Below, in pieces: positions 1-5,517 of a DNA stretch of 6,392 nt. Position 1 is the first letter of the stretch; each line of letters starts with the position of its first letter. The notes under the pieces are model-generated. The model saw only the letters and a list, made by a program, of their open reading frames with translations, made no database searches and was not told the DNA's origin. Made by a program: the position numbers and the translations under genes. Origin of the DNA: Lentzea sp. (GTDB lineage: Bacteria; Actinomycetota; Actinomycetes; Mycobacteriales; Pseudonocardiaceae); the NCBI GenBank assembly GCA_030146905.1, contig JASLAV010000115.1, positions 1 through 6,392 on the forward strand, in the 5' to 3' direction.

Positions 1-921
1 CCGGTCGGCGAACGGACCGGCATGATCGTGGAAAAGGTCGGTCCCGGTCTCAGCAGGGTCACCAACCCGAAGACCGGAGAGGTCAGCCTCAACAACTTCC
101 GCCTGGGCAAGGACGCTCCGCCTGCGGAGCAGCTGATCCCGTTGCTGAGCAAGAAGACCGAGCGGGACCTGAACTCCTGCCCGCCGGACCTGTGCCAGCC
201 CGGTCCGCCCAGCTACCTGGCCTGGAAGACGGCGAACCATCTCGGTGACCTGTGCGTCGAATCCGACATCGACTGCGGCCTGGAGTTCGACCGGGAAGTG
301 GCCGCCACCATCGCCGGCCTCGGCGTGCAGCCGCAGAGCCCGGAGCACGCCCGCGACCAGCTCTACGGACATGCCCTGGCGGGGTCGGTCGGCGCTGTCT
401 CCCGAGTCCGCGGCCCGGCCACAGCTCCTCTGCCCCGGGGCAACCCTCCTCCTCCACCGGTGGCGGAACCACGAGCCCCGCACCAGGGACCGCGCACGGG
501 AACTGGCGGGCCGTCGAACGCACCTACGGCCCAGAGAGGCTCCCCGCCCCCGCCGCCGCAGGGACCGCCGCCGGGGTCCGGGTCCAACCAGGGCGGGCAA
601 CAGCCCGGACGGCCGGCCAACGCCAATGCCGCGGACGGGCCGCGGCTCCGAGCGCAACTGGCGGGCCAGGAGATCGCCGGAGGCCACGCCTACACCAAGC
701 ACGTGGTCGAACGGGGCGAGTTCCGCGGTGTCCACACGCGGGAGCAGTTCGCCGAGGTCATCGAGAAGACGATCGTCAAGGGCGAGTCACGTCCGCTGGC
801 GAACGGGAGGACGGCATACTGGCACGAAGGTGTGGTGGTGATCAGAAATCCCCGGGCCCCCGACGGTGGCACGGCGTTCGCGCCGACGAACGGGCGGCAA
901 TACTTCCTGACTGTGCGGTAG
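1..921 (+). CDS. C-terminal part of a polymorphic-toxin-like protein (5' end outside window)
   Basis: The reading frame is open from base 1, and the first ATG (22) has no clear ribosome binding site, so this is probably the 3' end of a longer gene. Residue numbers count from that ATG (299 aa). Residues 1-125 are unrecognised, with four cysteines (53, 58, 78, 85) that could form disulfides. Residues 130-205 are a Pro/Gly/Gln-rich linker with two five-proline runs. Residues ~209-299 form a compact C-terminal domain with GHAYTKH (221-227), GRTAYW (262-267), VVIRNP (272-277) and GGTAFAPTNGR (282-292). Such small His/Lys/Arg/Thr-rich tip domains after a Pro-rich linker are typical of secreted contact-dependent toxins. 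The pattern suggests an RNase of the BECR type (barnase-EndoU-colicin E5/D-RelE), with H222, K226/H227, R263, R275 and T284 as candidate active-site residues; this is inference. The next gene is a likely immunity protein. No signal peptide or export domain is visible because the N-terminus is missing. Confidence 0.7.
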   Translation, partial: PVGERTGMIVEKVGPGLSRVTNPKTGEVSLNNFRLGKDAPPAEQLIPLLSKKTERDLNSCPPDLCQPGPPSYLAWKTANHLGDLCVESDIDCGLEFDREVAATIAGLGVQPQSPEHARDQLYGHALAGSVGAVSRVRGPATAPLPRGNPPPPPVAEPRAPHQGPRTGTGGPSNAPTAQRGSPPPPPQGPPPGSGSNQGGQQPGRPANANAADGPRLRAQLAGQEIAGGHAYTKHVVERGEFRGVHTREQFAEVIEKTIVKGESRPLANGRTAYWHEGVVVIRNPRAPDGGTAFAPTNGRQYFLTVR

Positions 922-930
922 GGATGATCA

Positions 931-1134
931 ATGGATGTCATCGAGGTGCACGACGACCGGGCCGTTGTCTCGCTCGGAGCGAATGAAATACGATCGATCA
1001 TGAACTCCATCAACGAGGCCCTCGAAGCTGTCGAGGACTGGGAGTTCTCCACCCGCCTCGGTGTGGAGAAGGATTTCGTCAGGGCCTTGTGGACACGGCT
1101 CGACGAGGTGTGCGACCGGCTCGAGGACCAGTGA
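931..1134 (+). CDS. Small acidic protein, probable immunity protein of the upstream toxin
   Basis: A 67-residue protein that is strongly acidic (17 Asp/Glu against 7 Lys/Arg), fitting a partner of a basic nucleic-acid-cutting domain. It starts with a beta-rich stretch (VIEVHDDRAVVSLGANE) followed by two likely helices (IRSIMNSINEALEAVEDW and EKDFVRALWTRLDEVCDRL). It has no signal peptide or membrane segment, so it should act in the cytoplasm. The ATG at 931 lies 9 nt after the toxin stop, with AGGGA at 920-924 as ribosome binding site, which implies co-transcription and coupled translation. A strong terminator follows directly, so the unit ends here. The immunity role rests on position, size and charge; I recall similar small actinobacterial proteins next to toxin genes but cannot name a family with certainty. 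Confidence 0.65.
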   Translation: MDVIEVHDDRAVVSLGANEIRSIMNSINEALEAVEDWEFSTRLGVEKDFVRALWTRLDEVCDRLEDQ

Positions 1135-1145
1135 GGCCTGCTGCT

Positions 1146-1184
1146 CGGCGGCCCCGCCCGATGTTCGTTCGGGCGGGGCCGCCG
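1146..1184 (+). terminator. Strong GC-rich stem-loop after toxin/immunity unit
   Basis: A perfect 16-bp inverted repeat (1146-1161 pairs with 1169-1184) around a 7-nt loop (TGTTCGT), starting 12 nt after the immunity gene stop. There is no T-tract, which is common for intrinsic terminators of high-GC actinobacteria. The symmetric stem could also stop transcription arriving from the right. Confidence 0.8.
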
Positions 1185-1272
1185 CAGTCGGTGCGGGAAG
1201 CGCCAGGATGAGCGCTGCGATGTTCACTCCGGAAGATGTTCACGACCCGTCGCTCAGGTGCGACCTGCTGGC

Positions 1273-1652
1273 GATGTGACCGAGTGGCACGAGTCTGGCG
1301 TCTGGCAGCAGCTGCACGAGCGCCTGCTCGCCGAACTGCGCGCCGCCGGCCTGCTGGACCTGTCCGCCGCCCTGGCCGCCTCCACCCACCTGCGCACCCT
1401 CAAAGGGGGACCACATGGGAAGCGAGCCCGGTCGACCGCCGCAAGCCGCGGCGGCCGAGGCGGTTCCACGCCGATCGCGGCTATGACCACGACGAGTACC
1501 GGCGCCCAGTCCGCGACTGCAAGATCACACCCGTCATCGTCCGTCGCGGTGTCGAACACGGCTCCGGCCTGGGCACAGCCCGATGGCCGGTCGAGCGCAC
1601 TTTCACCTGGCTCACAAACTTCCGGCGACTCCGCGTCCGCACCGAACGACGA
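1273..1652 (+). pseudogene. IS5-family transposase remnant (frameshifted and internally deleted)
   Basis: Two frames together give an IS5-type DDE transposase. The first (1273-1413) reads DVTEWHESGVWQQLHERLLA, then a helix and LRTLKGGP. The second, in another frame (1425-1652), reads SPVDRRK, PRRFHADRGYDHDEY, GLGTARWPVERTFTWL and NFRRLRVRTERR. These match the family's conserved order: the WxE-GVW-LHE segment, the LKGGP-SPVDR segment, the second catalytic Asp in ADRGYDHD and the catalytic Glu in VERTFTWL. The copy is dead. A frameshift lies near 1413-1425. The part that normally separates SPVDRRK from the PRRPRR/ADRGYD segment, roughly 150 bp including the H-HLI region, is gone. The first catalytic Asp (normally in a D-x-S/T-H-V-R motif) is replaced by Ala in AASTHLRTL. 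The N-terminal third and both IS ends are missing. It joins a LuxR fragment at about 1650. Confidence 0.85.
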
Positions 1653-1764
1653 GCCGACGTCCGTCAAGACGCACGTCTCAGCCATCCTCACCAAGCTGGA
1701 CCTCGACAACCGCGTCCAAATCGCACTGCTAGTCCACGACGCCGACCTCGATCCGCAAGCGTGA
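1651..1764 (+). pseudogene. C-terminal fragment of a LuxR/NarL-type response regulator
   Basis: The frame 1651-1764 ends in TGA and reads EPTSVKTHVSAILTKLDLDN followed by RVQIALLVHDADLDPQA. This is the end of a LuxR-type DNA-binding domain: the recognition helix (SEATVKTHVSRILTKL in typical members) and the last helix after DxRVQ. The receiver domain and the first half of the HTH are absent because the sequence immediately 5' belongs to the transposase remnant. An intact member would be a two-component response regulator of about 210-220 aa. Compared with the usual S-E-x-T-V-K-T-H there is one extra residue before VKTH, so the junction may have distorted the motif. Only the 3' tail survives, and it has no start site of its own. 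Confidence 0.75.
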
Positions 1765-1800
1765 GCCGACCCCTCCCAGAACGCGCGCTCTTCAGCGGGG

Positions 1801-2164
1801 CTGGTCTCCTCCGCTCCTCCAGGTCGACCTCCAACTCGTCCAAGCGGGGAAGCAGACCCAACGATTGGGCACAGGCGGGGACGACGCCGCGATGCTCGAC
1901 ACGAGGTCACCGGAAAGGGCGTTGCGGCGCCCGGGAAGTACCGGCTTGTCGATGTCGCGGTGGTGGACCGCGGCGGTCCACCACCGCGGAGAGTGCGCGC
2001 AAGAACAACTGGTCGGAGATCACGGTGCTGCGGCGTCGGCCACCTGTACAACCCACGGCAAGGGCGACGGTGTCGAGGTCGACGAGCGCGGCGATGGCAT
2101 CGAGGATCCGGTCGATGTAGTCGCCGACGCCCCGTGTGCACGGGACCTTGGGGATCGTGGCCGG
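1801..2164 (-). pseudogene. Unidentified decayed reading frame with one in-frame stop
   Basis: On the minus strand a frame open from 2164 reads VGDYIDRILDAIAALVDLDT, then VALAVG, then RRSTVISDQLFLRALSAVVD. After the TGA at 1909-1907 the same frame continues with VVPACAQSLGLLPRLDELEV and DLEERRR. Third codon positions are strongly G/C in the first ~35 codons, the helical pattern is plausible, and no good start codon is visible. This looks like the remains of a real actinobacterial gene. I do not recognise the family. A perfect hairpin (1956-1988) sits inside it and may mark an insertion or rearrangement. Overlapping frames on both strands here give only low-complexity Arg/Pro-rich products. 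Confidence 0.35.
1956..1988. repeat. Perfect 15-bp inverted repeat with 3-nt loop
   Basis: CGCGGTGGTGGACCG at 1956-1970 is the exact reverse complement of 1974-1988, leaving a loop of CGG (1971-1973). There is no T-tract on either side and no intact gene ends here, so a terminator role is not obvious. It could be a remnant of a mobile-element end, a REP-like hairpin or an orphan terminator. It lies inside the degraded minus-strand frame. Confidence 0.75.
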
Positions 2165-2677
2165 TCAGTTTGCGCGTCTGTGAGGAGACGTGTGGGCCGC
2201 AGAACCGCTCACTGAGGTCCAAGACGAGGTCGGCGGCCGGAGCGGGACCATGCCGAATCCGAATGAGACGATTCGCAACTGAACGCCGTCAACGTGGTCG
2301 AGAGTGCTGATGGAGCCGGTTTCCATGACTTGACGATCGGGTCGGAAAGCGTTGCGGGACAAGCGTTTCCCGTGTCCTGCTGCGACGGTCATCCGTCCAG
2401 ATTTCTCGACCTTCCCCCACGCGGCTTCCAGCCGCCTATGCCATTGCGACTGTCGGAACAGCATCGATGCGCTTACCGGTCTTGCCACGTTCGGGCTTGT
2501 CAGCCGGATAAGGCCGGGGTCACCAAATGCGTGACGGACCTCGGCGGAGTCGAAGCAATACTCGGCGACGGCGTTGTCGTGTGACCTGGTCAGCGCCATG
2601 AACTCCATCCGTGCGTCGTGCCCTTTAGGTCTGCGGCACTGGATACATCGGAACGCCGGTGCGCTGTCTTCTAGCTT
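2165..2677. other. ~500-bp stretch without a convincing gene
   Basis: Open frames exist on both strands, for example a 189-codon minus-strand frame ending at 2165 and a plus-strand frame at 2294-2584. Their third codon positions are mostly not G/C-biased, unlike genuine genes in this DNA. The only suggestive stretch is on the minus strand around 2530-2600 (ALTRSHDNAVAEYCFDSAEV), where codon bias improves; it vaguely recalls an EthD-like FDSxE segment or an integrase DNAxAE motif. GC content is lower than at the left end of the window. This is most likely decayed DNA continuous with the IS-remnant zone. Confidence 0.5.
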
Positions 2678-2818
2678 GTGAACACCATCCACCCCGGCTA
2701 CTTCGACCACAAGCTCCGCTCGCTCCGGCGCCAATCACAACGCGCCCGCCGATTCATCGCCGAGCTGATCGAGCAGGGCTACGACGTCTCCAAGCTGATT
2801 CTCGAACACGCCGCCTGA
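2678..2818 (+). CDS. Hypothetical 46-aa basic helical protein, or a gene fragment
   Basis: GTG at 2678 opens a 46-codon frame ending in TGA (2816-2818). It reads VNTIHPGYFDHKLRSLRRQS, then QRARRFIAELIEQGYDVSKL and ILEHAA. Codon use is typical of a real high-GC gene, and the sequence gives a convincing basic helix followed by a second helix. An in-frame TAG lies two codons upstream and no clear ribosome binding site precedes the GTG, so it may be the tail of a truncated gene rather than a complete one. It converges with the AraC-family gene, which ends 64 bp further on. I do not recognise it; association with the adjacent IS debris is possible. Confidence 0.4.
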   Translation: MNTIHPGYFDHKLRSLRRQSQRARRFIAELIEQGYDVSKLILEHAA

Positions 2819-2882
2819 CCACACAGCACCAGAAGTCGAGCTGGTCAATTCAGAGAACAGCGAACAGATCTTCCTGTGAACC

Positions 2883-3740
2883 TCAGCCTCGAAGGCTTCG
2901 GAGGTATTCAGTCGGGGTGTGTCCGTAGCGTTTGCGGAAGACTCGGACGAAGTGGCTGCTGTCGGCGAACTGCCAGCGAGTCGCGACTTGCGTGACGGTG
3001 AACCCGGCGGCCAGCTCCCGACGGGCTTCCTCGAGGCGGCGGCGCCGCAGGTAGGCGCCGACCGATTCGGTGGTGGACGCGAACGCGCGGCTCAGCGTGC
3101 GCACGGAAACGTTCAGTTCGCGGGCCAGCATCCCAGGTGTCAGTTCCGACTGAGTGAGTCTCTGGTCGGCGAGTTCGCGGGCGGCTAGAACAAGGGCAGG
3201 TGCCAGAGCCGGCTCGGCACCATCGACGTAAGAGTGCACGACTCCTCGGGCCAGCTCGATCAGTGCATTGCGCGCCGCGCTGAGGCCTACCTCGGTGAGG
3301 TCATTGATGGTGTCGTGCAGCACACTCGCGTAGGCCGACAGCAGACGTGCCTCGGGTGCGGCGGCTGAGCCGATGATTGGCTTGGACGCTTCTTCCGCGA
3401 TTTCCGCGGGTAGACACACAGTCAAGCCTGACGTGCGCGGAAGCATCTCGAAGCCGATCAAACCAGGGGAGCGGCGCACCATGAAGCGACCCGTGCCGAG
3501 GGTGATCCTTTCGGAGCCGTACCGCAACGTCCAGGCGCCACGCCGCACAACGTACAAACGGAGAGAGTTCTCGGTGTCCCGTGGCGTTCCCATCTCCAGC
3601 CTGATCGTCGTGGCGAAGTCGGTGACTGTGACATCCACGGCCTGAGAATCACGGGTGTGGACGCGGCTCCCCAGGTCGCCATCCGCAACGGGCATCCGCG
3701 CCTCGGCGCAACTGCTCACTTGCTCACCAGCTGCCTGCAT
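2883..3740 (-). CDS. AraC-family transcriptional regulator
   Basis: A 285-residue cytoplasmic regulator with the standard two-part layout. Residues ~30-170 are an AraC-type ligand-binding/cupin-like sensor region (LRLYVVRRGAWTLRYGSERI and the following beta-rich part). Residues ~185-285 hold the paired helix-turn-helix DNA-binding domain: first HTH at ~200-223 (LTPGMLARELNVSVRTLSRA), second at ~248-281, ending in the family signature with WQFADSSHFVRVFRKRYGHT and P-x-EYLR. Length is typical. ATG 3740 is preceded by GAGG with 7-nt spacing; Met16 (codon at 3695) with GAGG upstream is an alternative start. It is transcribed divergently from the P450, so it probably activates or represses that gene and itself in response to a small, perhaps aromatic, ligand (inference). 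The DNA is less GC-rich than the toxin region. The gene looks intact. Confidence 0.95.
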   Translation of the reverse strand: MQAAGEQVSSCAEARMPVADGDLGSRVHTRDSQAVDVTVTDFATTIRLEMGTPRDTENSLRLYVVRRGAWTLRYGSERITLGTGRFMVRRSPGLIGFEMLPRTSGLTVCLPAEIAEEASKPIIGSAAAPEARLLSAYASVLHDTINDLTEVGLSAARNALIELARGVVHSYVDGAEPALAPALVLAARELADQRLTQSELTPGMLARELNVSVRTLSRAFASTTESVGAYLRRRRLEEARRELAAGFTVTQVATRWQFADSSHFVRVFRKRYGHTPTEYLRSLRG

Positions 3741-3808
3741 GGTTGTACCTCATCTCACCTGCGTTGGCCCGGAAGTTCCATGAAGTGGCTTTCAGGTTCA
3801 AGCCGTGT

Positions 3809-3829
3809 GGCCAGCAGTGCTGCTTGGCT
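3809..3829. promoter_or_regulatory. Imperfect inverted repeat between araC-type gene and P450 (candidate operator)
   Basis: GGCCAGCAG-TG-CTGCTTGGCT forms a near-palindrome (AGCAG/CTGCT core, one extra T in the right arm). It lies 34-54 bp upstream of the proposed P450 start in the ~120-bp divergent intergenic region. A nearby direct repeat, TTCAGG-TTCAAG (3791-3802), could be an AraC-type half-site pair. No clear -35/-10 boxes could be assigned. Role inferred from position only. Confidence 0.3.
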
Positions 3830-3846
3830 GTTCCCGTACCGGACGA

Positions 3847-3855
3847 GAAGAAGGA
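3847..3855 (+). promoter_or_regulatory. Ribosome binding site that sets the P450 start
   Basis: AGAAGAAGG(A) lies 7-8 nt before TTG 3863. It is the best Shine-Dalgarno-like sequence upstream of the P450. The frame is open further upstream, to TTG 3743, but without a comparable site and without P450-like sequence. Confidence 0.6.
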
Positions 3856-3862
3856 TCATGTC

Positions 3863-5011
3863 TTGAACAAGGTCGAAGAAACCACCCGTGGCGACATCAC
3901 GGTGGTGATGGTCAACGGCCACGATGCCGCTCGGCAGGCACTGTCCAAGCGATCTATCACCAAGGACGTCAACGCCTCCTCGATGGGCCTGCCGCAAGAC
4001 TTGTACGACGCGACGATGCGCCAGATGCTGTTCCTCGACCCGCCGGATCACACGCGTTTGCGGCGCTTGGTCTCGGCAGCCTTCACCTCGCAGCGGATTG
4101 AAATGATGCGTCCGCGCGTCGAGCAGATTGCGCACGAACTGCTCGACTCAATAGAAGGCCGCGAAACGGTTGATCTCATCCCGGCGTACGCGTGGCCGCT
4201 GCCGTTTCAGGTCATTTGCGACTTGCTCGGCATCCCCTCCGGCGGCCGTGACGAGTTTCGCGCTTGGACCAACATCGTAGCTGACCCGGCTCGGCAGCCC
4301 GAGCAGGCCGTGCAGTTGGCGCGGTTGCTTGCAGTCATAAGGGAACTCGTCGCCGAACAGCGCGCACAGCCGGGTGATGGTCTGCTCAGTGAGCTGATCG
4401 CGGTTCGTGATGGTCAGGAACGGCTTTCGGAGAATGAGCTGACCTCGATGGTCTTCATGCTGATGGTCGCCGGAACCGAGACCACCGTGAACCTGATCGG
4501 CAACGGCGTGTTCCGGCTGCTTGAAGACCGAAGTCGATGGGATCAGGTGCGTGCGGACCCGCAACTGCTCACCACCGCGATCGAGGAGTTCGTGCGGTAT
4601 GACTCACCAGCCGCCATGACTACCTCCCGGATCGCCACCGAAACGTTCGATCTCGTTGGCCACACTGTCGAGGCTGGTAATCCCGTCGTCGTCAGCCTGG
4701 CTAGAGCAAATCGAGACGAAAATCAATTCCCGAATGCGGACCAGCTACAGCTCGATCGCCATCAGAACCCGCATCTCGGCTTCGGGCACGGCATCCACTA
4801 CTGCCTCGGCGCGCCGTTGGCCCGGTTGGAGGCTGAGGTCGCGTACACCGTTTTGATGACGCGCTTCCCGGAACTCGATCTTGCTGTATCGGCGTCTGAG
4901 CTGACTTGGCGTGACGACTTCCTGCGTTGTCTGCACCGCCTGCCAGTTCGGACGCGAGGAAATTTCGGGGCACCAGTTGCGTCTGGCCTTGCGAGTGATC
5001 TACCGGAATGA
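3863..5011 (+). CDS. Cytochrome P450 (bacterial class I, soluble)
   Basis: A heme-thiolate monooxygenase of 382 aa from TTG 3863. In that numbering: FLDPPDHTRLRRLVSAAF (57-74, C-helix region); AGTETT oxygen-activation motif in the I-helix (203-208); ExxR as EEFVR (E242, R245); SRIATE with the heme-propionate Arg (~256); and the heme loop FGHGIHYCLGAPLAR (307-321) with the ligand Cys314. All catalytic elements are present. Soluble actinobacterial P450s usually have ~400 aa and begin with a DPYPxYxxLRxxGPV segment. Here the protein starts just after that segment (VEETTRGDITVVMVNGHDAA), and the sequence upstream in frame (from 3743) does not resemble it. The gene either encodes a short variant or lost its extreme N-terminus. 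No ferredoxin or reductase gene is adjacent. Substrate is unknown; subfamily not assigned. Probably controlled by the divergent AraC-family regulator. Confidence 0.93.
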   Translation: MNKVEETTRGDITVVMVNGHDAARQALSKRSITKDVNASSMGLPQDLYDATMRQMLFLDPPDHTRLRRLVSAAFTSQRIEMMRPRVEQIAHELLDSIEGRETVDLIPAYAWPLPFQVICDLLGIPSGGRDEFRAWTNIVADPARQPEQAVQLARLLAVIRELVAEQRAQPGDGLLSELIAVRDGQERLSENELTSMVFMLMVAGTETTVNLIGNGVFRLLEDRSRWDQVRADPQLLTTAIEEFVRYDSPAAMTTSRIATETFDLVGHTVEAGNPVVVSLARANRDENQFPNADQLQLDRHQNPHLGFGHGIHYCLGAPLARLEAEVAYTVLMTRFPELDLAVSASELTWRDDFLRCLHRLPVRTRGNFGAPVASGLASDLPE

Positions 5012-5058
5012 GGGCAAGTCGCTGAGCCTTTTGCATCCGGCGGCGAGCTCGTACTTCT

Positions 5059-5504
5059 TCAGGACGTGATGGCTTTGGCCGGTCGGCCGGCGCGGCGGGG
5101 CCAGCAGCGGAACTCGCGCAGGACGCGCCAGGTCTTGAGCTGGGGCGTCGGCGCGTTCACCGGGTCCACGCAGGCGGGCGTGGGCGCGGTCAGCGCCCTT
5201 CTACCACCAGTGCGGTGGTCCGGAACCCGGAGGGTGTGGATCTCGCCGGGCGGCTCGTAGACGAAACCACCCTCGCGCGCGGTCCACTCGTGCTCGTCGT
5301 ACTTCCACCCGGCCTTGAGCACGTAGCCGACGACGATGCCGGGATGGCGGTGCCGGGACACGATGCCCGGCCTCGTCACCTTGAGCAGGTTGCACCACTG
5401 GCCGGTCACGGTGTTGATGAAGAGGGCCGGAAGAAGACGCCGGGTGCCTGGGGAACCCAGATCCGGTCGTCGTCCGGGACGGCGCCGACGGTGATCGGTT
5501 GCAT
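5059..5504 (-). pseudogene. DAD-like cupin protein, frameshifted
   Basis: The minus strand from ATG 5504 reads MQPITVGAVPDDDRIWVPQA and PGVFFRP, then loses frame. The neighbouring frame continues FINTVTGQWCNLLKVTRPGI, VSRHRHPGIVVGYVLKAGWK, YDEHEWTAREGGFVYEPPGE and IHTLRVP. This matches cupins of the 2,4'-dihydroxyacetophenone dioxygenase (DAD)-like family. Likely metal ligands are H52 and H54 in RHRHPG and H90 in PPGEIH (corrected numbering); the Glu of classical cupin motif 1 is not evident. One C is missing in the run at 5424-5426. After VPDH the sequence no longer resembles the family, so the C-terminus may also be damaged. The start is certain: AGGAGG lies 7 nt upstream. It is the last gene of the hydrolase-crotonase-cupin operon and converges with the P450. 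It is a pseudogene unless the missing base is a sequencing error. Confidence 0.75.
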
Positions 5505-5511
5505 GGCGGGA

Positions 5512-5517
5512 CCTCCT
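5512..5517 (-). promoter_or_regulatory. Perfect ribosome binding site of the cupin gene, overlapping the crotonase stop
   Basis: AGGAGG on the minus strand with a 7-nt spacer to ATG 5504. It overlaps the crotonase stop codon TAG (5518-5516), implying translational coupling of the two genes. Confidence 0.85.

Noticed and set aside
89..1052. Long alternative frames on both strands overlapping the toxin gene (e.g. 245-841 plus, 252-986 plus, 363-626 minus)
   Set aside because: Arg/Pro/Ser-rich translations typical of shadow frames in high-GC coding DNA; the 22-921 frame has the proper codon bias and the recognisable domain.
1219..1243. Direct repeat GATGTTCAC (1219-1227 and 1235-1243)
   Set aside because: Only nine bases, two copies; no link to the IS remnant's ends could be shown, so chance is likely.
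1254..2222. 322-codon minus-strand ORF spanning the IS remnant, LuxR tail and downstream relic
   Set aside because: It runs antisense across two recognisable plus-strand fragments and is Arg/Pro/Ser-rich without domain-like sequence; open by chance in GC-rich DNA.
1865..2310. Two overlapping 116-codon plus-strand ORFs (1865-2215 and 1960-2310)
   Set aside because: Poor codon-position bias and low-complexity content; the minus-strand frame in the same region looks more protein-like.
2165..2734. 189-codon minus-strand ORF as an intact gene
   Set aside because: Third codon positions are near random over most of its length and no start signal is seen; only a short internal stretch is suggestive.
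3743..3862. Upstream extension of the P450 to TTG 3743
   Set aside because: The added 40 residues do not resemble a P450 N-terminus, TTG 3743 overlaps the AraC promoter region, and the better ribosome binding site precedes TTG 3863.
5012..5058. Terminator between the converging P450 and cupin genes
   Set aside because: No convincing stem-loop found in this 47-bp gap.
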